DNA from: an uncultured Prevotellaceae bacterium | Lineage (GTDB): Bacteria > Bacteroidota > Bacteroidia > Bacteroidales > Bacteroidaceae | Assembly (NCBI GenBank): GCA_902778255.1 | Contig: CACYXD010000004.1 | Location: 62,001-126,000, forward strand | Direction of reading: 5' to 3' | Length of the DNA: 64,000 nucleotides | Shown here: positions 17,162-28,100 of the stretch, piece by piece | Numbering within the stretch: position 1 is the stretch's first letter | How the letters are laid out: each line of letters opens with the position of its first letter | Notes under the pieces: model-generated | The model's input: the letters and a program-made list of their open reading frames with translations, nothing else | Told to the model about the DNA's origin: nothing | Database searches by the model: none | Position numbers and translations under genes: made by a program

Positions 17162-19144
17162 ATGCGCAAACTTTTTGCTTTCATATACATTGGCATTGTC
17201 TGTCTCCTCATCACAGGATGTGGAGCGGAAGGTGCTATGCGTAAAGGTGATAAGTTCTATGCGCTGGGCGAATATTTCGATGCAGCAGAGCAGTATAAAA
17301 AGGCTTATTCGCAAACCAAGGCGAAAGAAAAAAAACTGCGCGGACAGCGTGCCCTGAAGATGGCCGACTGCTATCGTCGCATCAACTACTCACAGAAGGC
17401 TATCGCAGCCTATAATAATGCCGTCAGATTCAAACAGGCCGACTCTACGGCGTTGCTCTATCTAGGTCGATTACAACTGAAAAACGGAGCCTACAAAGAA
17501 GCTGAGAAAACCTTCACTATCCTACAAGACTCGATGCCCAACAACCTGTTGGTGAAAAACGGACTGGAGAGTGCCCGTATGGCTCCAAAATGGAAGGCAG
17601 AAGCCGAATACTCGGGCTATACGGTGAAGAAGCAGGACTTCTTTAACTCTCGACGTTCAGAGTATTCGCCCATGCTGGCTGGCGACGACAACGACCAGCT
17701 CTATTTCTCCAGCACACGCAATCAGGCCAAGGGCGACGAACTGAGTGGTATCACGGGTACGAAATGTGCCGACATCTTCTTCTCGCAGAAAGACGATAAA
17801 GGAAAATGGTCGAAGCCAGAGCCTATTGAGAGTGAACTGAATACGGAGTATGACGAGGGTGCCTGTGCCTTTACGCCAGAAGGTAAAACCATGTATCTCA
17901 CAGTATGTAAGAGCGACCCTGATTATCCACGCTATGCTCAGATTGCCACAGCCCAGCGCAGCGATGCCTCATGGGGTAAAGCCACAGAACTGGAGATTAC
18001 GAAGGACACGCTATCTACTTTTGCCCATCCTGCCATATCGCCTGATGGCATGTGGCTCTATTTCGTCAGCGATATGCCTGGCGGACTGGGGGGCTACGAT
18101 ATCTGGCGCATAGAGATTACAGCCCACGGACTGAACAGTCTGGAGAATCTGGGCGCACCCATCAACACTCCTGGCAACGAGATGTTCCCCACGTTCCGTC
18201 CCAATGGCGACCTGTATTTCTCGAGCGACGGACATCCAGGATTCGGAGGCTTGGATATATTTATTGCGAAACCAACTGAGGATGGAAGTTATGAGATCGA
18301 GCATCCTGGCGCACCGCTGAACTCGCAGGGCGATGACTTTGGCATGACTTTCGAGGGCGTGCACAACAGAGGCTATTTCTCGTCAAACCGTGGCGATGCA
18401 CGCGGATGGGATCATATCTACTCGTTTGAGAAGCAGGAAGTGGTACAGACCGTGAAGGGCTGGGTCTATGAGAAAGACGGCTACGAACTGCCCGAGGCGC
18501 TGGTCTATATGGTAGGCAACGACGGAACGAATAAGAAACTGAACGTGAAGGGTGACGGCTCGTTTACGGAACTGATCAACCCCAATGTGGACTACGTGTT
18601 TCTGGGCACCTGCAAGGGCTATCTCAACCATACAGAGGAATTGCGCGTAGAACCTGTGTTGGAGTCGGAGGAATATACCCTGCAGTTCCCCCTGGCCTCG
18701 CTCACCGCCCCTGTGCTGATCCGAAATATCTTCTATGATTTCGACAAGGCCACCCTGCGCCCAGAGTCAACAACGGCGCTGGATAGCCTAGTAGAAATGC
18801 TGAACGAGAATCCCAGTATCACCATCGAACTGAGTGCCCATACCGACTATCGCGGATCAGCTGAATATAACGAACGATTGTCACAACGACGTGCCGAGAG
18901 CGTGGTGAACTACCTGATAGAAAAAGGCATAGCCCAAGACCGATTGAAGCCTGTGGGCTATGGCAAGATGAAGCCAAAGACGGTGAAGCGGAAGCTCACG
19001 GAGACCTATCCTTGGCTGAAGGAAGGCGACGTGCTGACAGAGGAGTTTATCACAGCGCTGAAGGACGAGGAGAAACAGGAGATCTGCAACCAGCTCAATC
19101 GTCGCACGGAGTTTGTGGTTCTGAGGACGACCTACGGGATGTAG
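17162..19144 (+). CDS. porE: PorE-like outer-membrane lipoprotein of the type IX secretion system
   Basis: A 660-residue lipoprotein (lipobox LITGC, Cys20). Domains in order: TPR helices (about 24-140), a PD40/WD40-like propeller (about 165-430, repeated YFSS and DIFF/DIWR motifs), a carboxypeptidase-regulatory-like domain (about 435-515), and an OmpA-type peptidoglycan-binding domain (about 530-655, IFYDFDKATLRPES, SAHTDYRGSAEYNERLSQRR). This order matches PorE of Porphyromonas, which anchors the type IX machinery to the cell wall. Other OmpA proteins with PD40 repeats exist, so the assignment is strong on architecture but not proven. The 3' end overlaps the convergent gene by 50 bases. Confidence 0.75.
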   Translation: MRKLFAFIYIGIVCLLITGCGAEGAMRKGDKFYALGEYFDAAEQYKKAYSQTKAKEKKLRGQRALKMADCYRRINYSQKAIAAYNNAVRFKQADSTALLYLGRLQLKNGAYKEAEKTFTILQDSMPNNLLVKNGLESARMAPKWKAEAEYSGYTVKKQDFFNSRRSEYSPMLAGDDNDQLYFSSTRNQAKGDELSGITGTKCADIFFSQKDDKGKWSKPEPIESELNTEYDEGACAFTPEGKTMYLTVCKSDPDYPRYAQIATAQRSDASWGKATELEITKDTLSTFAHPAISPDGMWLYFVSDMPGGLGGYDIWRIEITAHGLNSLENLGAPINTPGNEMFPTFRPNGDLYFSSDGHPGFGGLDIFIAKPTEDGSYEIEHPGAPLNSQGDDFGMTFEGVHNRGYFSSNRGDARGWDHIYSFEKQEVVQTVKGWVYEKDGYELPEALVYMVGNDGTNKKLNVKGDGSFTELINPNVDYVFLGTCKGYLNHTEELRVEPVLESEEYTLQFPLASLTAPVLIRNIFYDFDKATLRPESTTALDSLVEMLNENPSITIELSAHTDYRGSAEYNERLSQRRAESVVNYLIEKGIAQDRLKPVGYGKMKPKTVKRKLTETYPWLKEGDVLTEEFITALKDEEKQEICNQLNRRTEFVVLRTTYGM

Positions 19145-19532
19145 CCCTCAGTTGCATCTCGAGGAAAAGGATGCGCTGTTTCAACTGTCTGTTCTGATGC
19201 CACAGCCAGATAAGCAATACGAGCATCACAATGGGTAGCACAAGCAGGATAACAACAACCACGAAAACAATCGTAGCCACGATGCCAGCCATACTTAAAA
19301 TCTGATCGAACAGATCGCTCAACATCATGGGAGGCTGGGTGTCTTCATTGATATATCCGTCATAGTAATCATCGTCCTCCATTGGGTCTTCCCAACCTTC
19401 TTCAAGCGAGGTGGTATCAGAGAAAAGCTCCACCTCGTCAATAACGAGCGTGTCCTCCGAAGAGGTCTGCGCCTCCACGCTGACAGCATGGAGGGCAAAC
19501 ATCATCGAAAGTATCAAAAAGATTTTTCTCAT
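19095..19532 (-). CDS. small membrane protein with acidic ectodomain, unknown function
   Basis: A 145-residue protein with a signal peptide (about 1-22), an Asp/Glu-rich stretch (about 28-63, DPMEDDDYYDGYINED), a long hydrophobic double-length segment (about 78-112) and a basic, Arg/Ser-rich cytoplasmic tail (about 113-145). I recognise no family. Its ATG overlaps the TGA of the GH43 gene by 4 bases, so it is probably the last gene of the glycosidase operon. Its last 50 bases overlap the end of the porE-like gene on the other strand. Confidence 0.7.
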   Translation of the reverse strand: MRKIFLILSMMFALHAVSVEAQTSSEDTLVIDEVELFSDTTSLEEGWEDPMEDDDYYDGYINEDTQPPMMLSDLFDQILSMAGIVATIVFVVVVILLVLPIVMLVLLIWLWHQNRQLKQRILFLEMQLRATSRRSSSEPQTPCDD

Positions 19533-21166
19533 AGACTAAACATCAAATCTTCCAATGTGCAAATGGACTTTCCCTTGGTGTTGGAGGAGAACACGAAGAA
19601 GATGGCATGCTTGCCTGTATAGGCCGACAGGGACTCCAGGGGAATCATCAGTTCAGTAGCCGACTTGGTCAGAGGCTCCTTGAACTCGTAACTGCCCAGT
19701 TTCACACCACCACGCGACTCCCAAGGACTGTCGATCATCACGTCGATACGGCCTTTGAGTCCTGAAGGAACGACGTTGAGCAGCAGATTGACTTTCTTTC
19801 CCTCCGTCTCGCTGAAGTTGAAATACTTATAGCCCACGATAGAGCCATCGGTATTGTTCACCACGGAGTTGGTGTTGTTCTTCAGCGCATAAGGCTTCTC
19901 AAACTTATCGTCAGTACCATAGGATGAAGCCACATAGGAACCATAGAAGGTATTGTTAGGCCACTCGTGCACAGCAGTACGCGGACCTGTGTACCAGCAA
20001 GCGATACCAGCCGAATGGCGCTCCAATGGGTTCAGACCCTCAACACAAAAGCCCTCAGAAGTATATTCGCCCTCGCTGATGAAGACCTTACCGCCCTCAC
20101 CCTCTTCTACTTCTACGTTGATGGGAGCTACCATAGCCTGACGGGCATACTCATCAGTACCCGTCTGACGATGATAGAACACCCACCACTGTCCGTTGAT
20201 CTCGCAGATGCTGCCGTGGGTATTGCCATCTACAGTAGCCGTAGCAATGGTGTCGCCCTTCTCGTTGACATCACGTGCTCGTCCGTCGATAATCGTGCCG
20301 CCATAGGTCCAAGGTCCCAAGGGATGGTCGCTATAGGCGTAGGCCAGCGTGTAGTTGGAGATGGGCAGTCCGAACTCGCCGTCCTTGGTGAAGCGACTAT
20401 AAATAAAGACGTACTTATCCTTGACTTTACGGATAGAGGAAGCCTCGAAGAAGCTGAAGATACCATCATCATAACGACCAGAGATCATGTTTTCCACAAT
20501 CTTCGTGCCTGGCTTCACAGTAGCCATCGTGGTGGGGTCGAACTCAGCGGCATACGAGTGCTCAAAGCCCCAGTAGCCATACACACGACCATCATCATCT
20601 ACGAAGACGGCAGGGTCGAACTGCAGCACGCCATCCGTGGCAAACGGATTCTCCTCGCTCCAGTTGCACACCTCGAAGGGTCCGTCTGGTCGGTTACTCT
20701 TACACACCATCCCATTGCGACCCCAAGCCTGGTTGTTGGGGAAGAGGTAATAGGTCTTGTTGCCAGCGGAGTCGGTAGTCATCGTCACATCGGGTGCAAA
20801 GAGCACATCGGCCAAGCCTGTGCTGTCGAGCAACTCACCATTGGCATTCTTATTGACGCTGAATATCTCGCCATCATAGCGCCAGTCGGTCAGGTCCTCC
20901 ACAGGAGCCGACCACACCACCTGGTCACGTCCGCAATAGGCTGTCACCAAATCGTCGTGCGAGCCATACAGATAGACACGATACTTGCCAGGATTGTCTG
21001 GATCTTCAAACACGTAGGGCTCACCATCGGGGATGTGTTCCCAAAGAGGAAGGAAAGGGTTACCAGGTGTGGTGAGCTTTGCCTCTGCCACCTCCGCAGG
21101 TTGTGTGTTACACGAAGTGATGATTGCCATAGCAGCCATACATCCAATCAGATTTTTACAGTTCAT
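19529..21166 (-). CDS. GH43 family glycosidase, lipoprotein
   Basis: A 545-residue predicted lipoprotein (lipobox ending IITSC) with a GH43 five-bladed propeller (about 35-365) and a C-terminal beta-sandwich (about 385-545). Candidate catalytic residues are the base Asp in YVFEDPDNPGKYRVYLYGS, the pKa-modulating Asp in LQFDPAVFVDDDG and the acid Glu in FFEASSIRKV. GH43 enzymes cleave alpha-L-arabinofuranosyl or beta-xylosyl bonds. It follows GH2 with a 5-base gap. Next to GH31 and GH2 it could remove arabinose from a xyloglucan-like side chain; this is inference. The second GH43 at 52143 is a clear paralogue. Confidence 0.87.
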   Translation of the reverse strand: MNCKNLIGCMAAMAIITSCNTQPAEVAEAKLTTPGNPFLPLWEHIPDGEPYVFEDPDNPGKYRVYLYGSHDDLVTAYCGRDQVVWSAPVEDLTDWRYDGEIFSVNKNANGELLDSTGLADVLFAPDVTMTTDSAGNKTYYLFPNNQAWGRNGMVCKSNRPDGPFEVCNWSEENPFATDGVLQFDPAVFVDDDGRVYGYWGFEHSYAAEFDPTTMATVKPGTKIVENMISGRYDDGIFSFFEASSIRKVKDKYVFIYSRFTKDGEFGLPISNYTLAYAYSDHPLGPWTYGGTIIDGRARDVNEKGDTIATATVDGNTHGSICEINGQWWVFYHRQTGTDEYARQAMVAPINVEVEEGEGGKVFISEGEYTSEGFCVEGLNPLERHSAGIACWYTGPRTAVHEWPNNTFYGSYVASSYGTDDKFEKPYALKNNTNSVVNNTDGSIVGYKYFNFSETEGKKVNLLLNVVPSGLKGRIDVMIDSPWESRGGVKLGSYEFKEPLTKSATELMIPLESLSAYTGKHAIFFVFSSNTKGKSICTLEDLMFSL

Positions 21167-21171
21167 AGTGC

Positions 21172-24100
21172 TTATTTTTTTACTTTCTTACCTTTATTAA
21201 TATATATGCCATTGGGCAGCGATTGGAAATCATCTGCATAGTGACGTCCCTGCAAGTCGTAATAGCCAGAGTTCTTGGCCGATGTCCTGGTGGTAATTGG
21301 TTCTATACCTGTGATGTCGGCTTCTGCGTCGATACCTATCTCAGCAGCCGATGTCCATGCGTTGCCGTTGACTTCCGACTTAGCTATTAATTTCAGATAG
21401 CGTCCTGCAGTGGCTTCCGAGAGTGTGGCTGTCTGCAGAGCGGTAGTATTCTTGAACTCGCCGCTGGCCACCTTTGTCCACGTGGTCTTGTCGAGACTCA
21501 GATACACCTCGTAGGCTTTCACCATACCGTTGCTGGTACCATCCTGACGAGCCAAGTAGGTAAAGGCCGAAACCTTATAAATCTTCTTCATATCCACCAC
21601 GATGGTATGCGGGTGCTGCGTCTCGTTGCTACCCCACTCTGTATGCCAGTATGTATTCACGTTATTGTCGAAGGCATACTTTGCCTCGTTGCCACTGTGA
21701 TAGCTGTCGGCACTTACCAGCGTCCAACCCGACTTGTTGATATAAAGTGGGAACGAATACTCCATCTTCGGACTATCCATCATACCATCAGACGTACAGT
21801 AGGCAGTCACCTGACAAGCCTCATTATGGGTAATCACCGACTTGTATTTCTGATACTCACCACCATCAATGCTGTAATAGATAGTAGCATTCTTCGTGGT
21901 GGTAGTCATCTTGAGCTTTCCACTCGTCAAGCGCTCACAGCTCACGGGCTGACAGACGGGCATATCGATGCGGGCTGCCTGAGCTGCCTTGACATCAGCC
22001 TTCAGCGGGATGATGAAGAAGCGGAAAGCGGTGTTAGCCGATTTCAACTCATACTTATCCATCACGTCAGGACCACAAGAGTTGTTGCCCAAACCACGGG
22101 TAGCAGCATCGAGGTTGACCACCGTATTGGCGCACTTCACAAACTCGTAGGTATGCTTCTTGCGATCGTTGCTGTTGGTATAGTTGTCCTCAGGACGGAA
22201 ATGTACTGCCGAGGCTGCCATCTGATCAGGTGCCACAAAGAGCAAGCCCTTGCCCTCACTATTGGTCAACGAAATCCAGCGTACCTCTTGCTTCGTGCCA
22301 TGCTCCTGAGGCAGGATATACTCCTCATACTGGTCAGTAACCGTGCTCTGATAAATAGCTGGCAAGCAGGCTTCCTTTCTGTCGCGATAGCTGTCCCAAG
22401 GACCGCGTCCGAACCATGAGAGCTGTTCCATCTCCTTAGGCATCTCCAACTTAAAGCCGAGCTTGGGCAGGATAGCGCCTGTGTTCTGTGGACGGATAAA
22501 CGAGTTGGTCATGATAGTACCATCGGCACAGACGATGAAATCGATGTTCACGTCGAAAATATTCACGCCGCTGCCATAGCTGCTCTTCATGCTCACAGTA
22601 ACCGTCTTGCCGTCTTCTGCCTTCGTCACCGTGGTACCCTTGCCCTTGCCTGTCGTGTTGAGCTTGGGCAGACCCATGCTGTCCCATGTGCCTTTCTTGC
22701 TGCCATCATTATCTGTAGGCAAACGGAAAGCGCTAAGATACAGGCCCTTGCTCAGCATAGAGACACCATCGTAGGTATAGCCCGTCAGTGTGCCCTTACC
22801 CTTGGTGAAGGTAGCCTCGAAATTAGTACCGCTGACCTTCACAGCACTTGTTGTCTCGCTCACCGTCAGTGCCTCGTCATTGGCAAAGTTGAGGTCCTTC
22901 ATAGGTTTCGTGGCACTCTTCACAGGCAGTTTCTCTTCTGCCACCACATAGCCAGCATCTGCCCAGGCTGTCTTCGTGCGCTGCTTGGCGCAGAAATAGA
23001 TGAAGAACTCCTTAGTAGCATTTACAGAGCCTAATGCAGTAGCATCAACACCAATACATTCATTGATGTCGATGGTGAGATCCTTGGTCTTACCTGCAGC
23101 CACCTCATCGCTGATGGTGCCAGAACCAACAACATTTCCTTCCTCGTCCATCACGCTATAGCTCACGTCATAAGTAGTGCTGGGCAGGAAAGCCAACTTG
23201 TTCTTCATACGGAACACGTTGGTCTGACCACTCACGGCAGCCCATTCCAGGGGCTGATAAATCTTCTTCGTGTTATAGGTCTTGGCAGTAAAGCTCAGGT
23301 CGGGATGTACCAGTCCGTTGATACAGAAGTTTCCATCGTTGGGGTTATCACCAAAGTCACCACCATAGGCCCAGTATTCCTTGCCGCTGCTGTTCTTGGT
23401 GAGCAAGCCCTGGTCCTTGAAGTCCCAGATAAACTCACCCGTTAAGCAGGGATATTTTTCGTAGAGGTCGAACATCTCACGCACATTACCCATCGAGTTA
23501 CCCATCGAGTGCGAGTTCTCACACTGGATATGAGGCTTCGGATTGGTTTCGTTCTGACGTGAAGAACCAATCCATTCGATATTCTCGTAGCTGGCATACA
23601 TCGAAGAGCTTACATCAGCATAGTCGCTGGCACCCTCGTAATGGGTAGGACGGGTCGTATCCAGCGCTTTGATAGCTTTCTGCACAGCGGCGAAGTTGTT
23701 GCCACTGCCACTCTCGTTACCAAACGACCACATGAAGATGCAGACGTGGTTGCGCATCCAGCGCACGTGGTTCTCAGAGCGCTCTACCATCGCGTTCTTG
23801 AACTTCGAGTTCGACGACAGGTCCCTGTTGCTATGACACTCTACGTTGGCCTCGGCCAGCACATACATACCGTATTTATCGCACAGGTCGTAGAACACAG
23901 GATCATTGGGATAGTGGGATGTTCGGATGGCGTTGATGTTCAGTCGCTTCATACACAGGATGTCCTGCTCTATCTCCTCGGGTGAGATAGCACGTCCGTT
24001 CACTGGCGAGAAGTCGTGACGGTTGACGCCGTGGAACACCATACGCTTGCCGTTGATCAGCAGCGAACCCTTGCTGTTGATGGTCACCTCGCGGAAACCG

Positions 24101-25161
24101 ACCTTGCCACCACGGATATCAATGGTCTTGCCCTCGCCATCCTTCAACGTCAGCACCAGGTCGTAGAGGTTGGGGTCCTCAGCGCTCCATTTCTTAGGAT
24201 TAGTCACGTCCATATCCAGACTGAGGGTTGAGGTGTTAGAGGTGAGGTTTGAGGTCTGAGAGGCAATGGCGGTATTGCCATCCATGATCTTTGCCTCTAT
24301 AGACATGCCTGCGTTCTCGCCACTGAGGGTCAACTTCACGTTGGCCTTCGCATTGGTATAGGTGGCATCCAGGTCGGTAGTGAAGAAATAGTCACGTATC
24401 TGACTCTTGGGTGCCGACCAAACGAAGCAACCACGATGGATACCCGTCAGACGCCAGTAGTCCTGACTCTCCAGGAACGAGCCACTGGTAAAGCGATAGA
24501 CCTGCAGGGCAATGCTGTTCTCGCCAGGAGTGACATAGTCGGTAATCTTAAACTCCGATGGCAAGTAGGAGTCTTCTGAATAGCCCACACGCTGTCCGTT
24601 CACCCAGAGGTAGTAGCCGTGGCCTACGCTGTTGAAGCGAGCATAGACATCGCGACCTTCCCATTCCGCAGGCATAGTAAAGGTGCGACGATAGGTTCCC
24701 ACGGGGTTGGGCATCGAGTTGTTGTAGGTGTAATTGTTAGGACGGCTGGCCATGACCGAGAAGGTAGTCTTGTCATACGCAAATGGGTACCATACCCAGT
24801 TCACGTACAGAGGCTTATCCCAACTCTTGTTATGATTGATGCCCCATACCTGCCAACTGCTGGGCACGTCGATGTCTGTCCAAGAAGCATCGTTAAAATC
24901 CTTGGCACACCATTCCGCCTTGGCGTTGTCAGGTTTTGCCACCCATTGGAACTTCCACTTGCCGTTGAGCGACTGGTAGTAAGGCGACATACTGATGTCG
25001 TTCTGGTTGATGTCGGCCTCTGTTGCCATCGGGATGCTGATGGTATGTGCCGTTTCTCTGTTTACACTGGTTTTCAGGGGATCATCCCATTCCGTACCAG
25101 TTTGGCCACTCGCTGTCAGAGCAGTAAGAGCAAGGCCGTAAATAAAAGCAATTTTCTTCAT
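21172..25161 (-). CDS. GH2 beta-galactosidase with C-terminal carbohydrate-binding and sorting-like regions
   Basis: A 1,329-residue secreted LacZ-type enzyme. Signal peptide 1-19; jelly-roll domain (about 50-270); Ig-like domain; TIM barrel (about 375-660) with acid/base Glu near 480 (WSFGNESGSGN) and nucleophile Glu near 574 (GEFIWDFKDQGL); C-terminal galactosidase small-chain domain (about 780-1070); an Ig-like chitobiase-type segment (NATIYYSIDGGEYQKY); an F5/8-type domain (about 1145-1275); and a tail with YYDLQGRHYADD and GIYINKGKKVKK, resembling a type IX sorting tail. About 300 residues longer than E. coli LacZ. A 7-base repeat run encodes ASQTSNLTSNTSTLS. Confidence 0.92.
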   Translation of the reverse strand: MKKIAFIYGLALTALTASGQTGTEWDDPLKTSVNRETAHTISIPMATEADINQNDISMSPYYQSLNGKWKFQWVAKPDNAKAEWCAKDFNDASWTDIDVPSSWQVWGINHNKSWDKPLYVNWVWYPFAYDKTTFSVMASRPNNYTYNNSMPNPVGTYRRTFTMPAEWEGRDVYARFNSVGHGYYLWVNGQRVGYSEDSYLPSEFKITDYVTPGENSIALQVYRFTSGSFLESQDYWRLTGIHRGCFVWSAPKSQIRDYFFTTDLDATYTNAKANVKLTLSGENAGMSIEAKIMDGNTAIASQTSNLTSNTSTLSLDMDVTNPKKWSAEDPNLYDLVLTLKDGEGKTIDIRGGKVGFREVTINSKGSLLINGKRMVFHGVNRHDFSPVNGRAISPEEIEQDILCMKRLNINAIRTSHYPNDPVFYDLCDKYGMYVLAEANVECHSNRDLSSNSKFKNAMVERSENHVRWMRNHVCIFMWSFGNESGSGNNFAAVQKAIKALDTTRPTHYEGASDYADVSSSMYASYENIEWIGSSRQNETNPKPHIQCENSHSMGNSMGNVREMFDLYEKYPCLTGEFIWDFKDQGLLTKNSSGKEYWAYGGDFGDNPNDGNFCINGLVHPDLSFTAKTYNTKKIYQPLEWAAVSGQTNVFRMKNKLAFLPSTTYDVSYSVMDEEGNVVGSGTISDEVAAGKTKDLTIDINECIGVDATALGSVNATKEFFIYFCAKQRTKTAWADAGYVVAEEKLPVKSATKPMKDLNFANDEALTVSETTSAVKVSGTNFEATFTKGKGTLTGYTYDGVSMLSKGLYLSAFRLPTDNDGSKKGTWDSMGLPKLNTTGKGKGTTVTKAEDGKTVTVSMKSSYGSGVNIFDVNIDFIVCADGTIMTNSFIRPQNTGAILPKLGFKLEMPKEMEQLSWFGRGPWDSYRDRKEACLPAIYQSTVTDQYEEYILPQEHGTKQEVRWISLTNSEGKGLLFVAPDQMAASAVHFRPEDNYTNSNDRKKHTYEFVKCANTVVNLDAATRGLGNNSCGPDVMDKYELKSANTAFRFFIIPLKADVKAAQAARIDMPVCQPVSCERLTSGKLKMTTTTKNATIYYSIDGGEYQKYKSVITHNEACQVTAYCTSDGMMDSPKMEYSFPLYINKSGWTLVSADSYHSGNEAKYAFDNNVNTYWHTEWGSNETQHPHTIVVDMKKIYKVSAFTYLARQDGTSNGMVKAYEVYLSLDKTTWTKVASGEFKNTTALQTATLSEATAGRYLKLIAKSEVNGNAWTSAAEIGIDAEADITGIEPITTRTSAKNSGYYDLQGRHYADDFQSLPNGIYINKGKKVKK
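24222..24263. repeat. 7-bp tandem repeats inside the GH2 gene
   Basis: Read on the coding strand, six 7-mers follow one another: CCTCTCA, GACCTCA, AACCTCA, CCTCTAA, CACCTCA, ACCCTCA. They encode a Ser/Thr/Asn/Leu stretch in the Ig-like domain before the TIM barrel. Confidence 0.75.
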
Positions 25162-25199
25162 TATGATTTAGGTTTTTATTGTGATATATCAATTTTATT

Positions 25200-28100
25200 T
25201 CAGAGGTTCACGCTGAGCGCTTTGCCTGTATATTCCACCAGTTTGCCTGCAGGATGGTCGAGGTCAAGTGGCTTTGGTGCATCCTTCGTCACCAGCACGA
25301 TGTTGAAGCGGCGCTTCTTGAGCATTCCCTTGAACTGTCCCTTGCGGGCAGCAAACGACACCGTTCTGGCGGCATCATCATAGTGGATATCGATGGTGGC
25401 ATACTGGCCTTTCTCGTAGTTGTAGTTGGTACCCTCGTCCTCGTAGAGCTGAAACGAGCCGTCCTGTTCTGCATAGACATAGAGGTTGATTAGGTCTGCT
25501 TTTTTCTCATCACTCCACTCCATAGCAGGACCAAAGGGGATGATAGCACCCTCGCGTACGAAAACAGGAATGCGCTCGTAGGGAGCTTCAACCACGAGCC
25601 TGCGACTCGAAAGGTTACCATCAACAATTTTTTCTCCTGTATAGAGGTCGTACCACCCGCATTGCTTGGGGAAATAGACGCTGCGGTTGCGCGCCTTGTA
25701 GTAGCCCACAGGACAAGCCATCAATGCTGGTCCAAGCATCCATTGGTCGGCGATATTGTTCACCATCTTGTCACCATTGAAGTCCATCACGAGGGCACGC
25801 ATTAGCGTGTAGTCCTTGAAATGCGCCCAACCAGCCAGCGAATAGAGGTAGGGCATCAGGTGATAGCGCAACTGGTCGTAATAGACAAACGACTGATAGG
25901 CGGGATGACTGTCAGGGACAATGTTCCATATCTCGCGCAAAGGCCACTGGCCATGAGCACGGAAGAGGGGGATGAAAGCGCCAAACTGATTCCAGCGGGT
26001 CTGCAACTCACGCCACTCCTTCAGATCCTCGTTCTCTATCCCTGTACGGTCATACTGCTGCTGAGCCTTCACATAACGGTTTTCCACGCAGAAGCCACCC
26101 TGATCCATTCCCCAGAAGGGGACGCCAGAGAGCGAGTAACTCAGTCCTGCCGACATCTGGGCACGCATATCCTCCCAACGGGTGCCAATGTCGCCGCTCC
26201 ACGTTGCTGTGGAATAGCGCTGCAGACCAGCAAAACCGCTACGGGTGAGCAGGAATACACGAGGAGCCTCACCTAATTGACGATTTGACGATTTACTATT
26301 TACAATTTGTTTCCACGTGCCGCGTTGTCCTTCGTAGATGGCTTGGGCGTTCATCAGGGCGTAGGCATTAAAAAATTCTGTCGAGGTGCCTAAAGCTGTA
26401 GGACCACAGAGCGCCTTACGATACCACATCGGCGTACAGTCGCGCACATTAGGCTCTGAGGCATCCATCCACCAGGCATCAAGTAATTTACTATTTGACA
26501 ATATACCATTTGACGATTTTGCCAACCCTGTATAGAGTTTCTCATCCATCTGTCGCCAGAACAGCTTGCGGGCTTCAGGGTCATAGGCATCATAGAAAGC
26601 GTTCTGATAACCAGGACCTACCCAGTCGCGGATGCCATCGGTGGGCGACTGGTTGTACATCCACCCATGCTTGTTAAGCTCCTTGTAGTTATCAGTATTG
26701 ACATAGAACTTCGGCCAGACGCTGATCATGAAGCGCCCATGCATCTGATGCACAGAGTCAATCATCTGCTGCGGATTGGGATAGCGCGAGGCCTCGAACT
26801 CATGACTGCCCCACTGATCCTCGGGCCAGTAGTTCCAGTCCTGCACGATATTGTCGATGGGGATATGGCGCTTGCGAAACTCTGCCAGCGTCCCCAACAG
26901 CTCGTCCTGCGTCTTATAGCGCTCACGACTCTGCCAGAAGCCCAACGCCCATTTCGGATAGAGCGAGGCACGACCCGTCAGCGTGCGATAGCCACTGATC
27001 ACCTGGTCCAGGTTCTCGCCAGCTATGAAGTAATAGTCCATATCCTGCGCCATCTCGCACCATACCGACAGTCGGCGCTGGTCCTGATTGGGCTTAGCCA
27101 CACGCAAACCGCAATACGACACGTCGCCATCGGGCTGCCATTCGATACGCAACTGCTGGCGCTTCCCTTTCTGCATCATCCTGTTAAACCGGTAGGCGTT
27201 GGGATTCCATGCCGTGCGCCAACGCTCAGCCACCACCTCCTTGCCATCGATATACACCTTGATGTAGCCGGCATAATAGAGCATAAACTGATACTGCTTG
27301 TCGGCAGGGGCCTCAATAAAGCCTTCATACACCACCTTTGCGCCATTCAGACGGAAATTCTTGGGCAGGTTCTTGATACCGCCATGCTCCGTCAGACGGG
27401 CTATCTCGGAAGTCTCAGGACAGTCATACTCGTAATAGATGCTATCCTCGTTGCGCACCAATGTCTTGCCCTTGCTGTCGGTATAGGTGCCTGTGAGATG
27501 CCCCTCCCTGCCCTGTTTGTCGTAGATCTTAAAGACGTTGCCCAACTGCTGATAGTCCTCAGGATTGCCGAAGCGACAGTAGGAATAGGCATCCCACAGC
27601 AATCCGTAGTTCTTATTTGAAACGACAAAGGGAATGCTGACCTTGGTGTTATACTGAAACAGATCCTCGTTCTTTCCCTTCAGGTTAAACTGCTCGCTCT
27701 GATGCTGTCCCAGTCCGTAGAAAGCCTCGTCGTTGGTGCTGTCGAAGAGCATACGCCAGGTCAACCCGTGTCTCTGTTGCTGCGTAGGCTGCTTGCCGCC
27801 CTTGATACCCAATTCGCATTCAGGCACGGTGAAGTCCCAGAACTGCTTACCGTCTTTTACCTCCTGTAACAGCTGTTTTCCCTTGGCATCATAGAAGGTC
27901 AGGCTTCCTGTGGTCTTCTCCACCACGGCCTTCACCCTTGCGGTCTTCACCACCATCGTCTCGCCTTCATCAGCGATGGTGCCCTTAGCCTTTGATGTTT
28001 GAGGCACGATCATTAGACTTGCTGGTTTGTCAGGCAGTTGTTCTTTTGACGTAGCTCTTACTCTGATAATCTGGTCGTTGATAATCTCCAGCCTAATCAC

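Noticed and set aside
19967..21241. 424-codon frame antisense to GH43
   Set aside because: Shadow of codon bias on the other strand; long His/Val/Ile runs without domain pattern.
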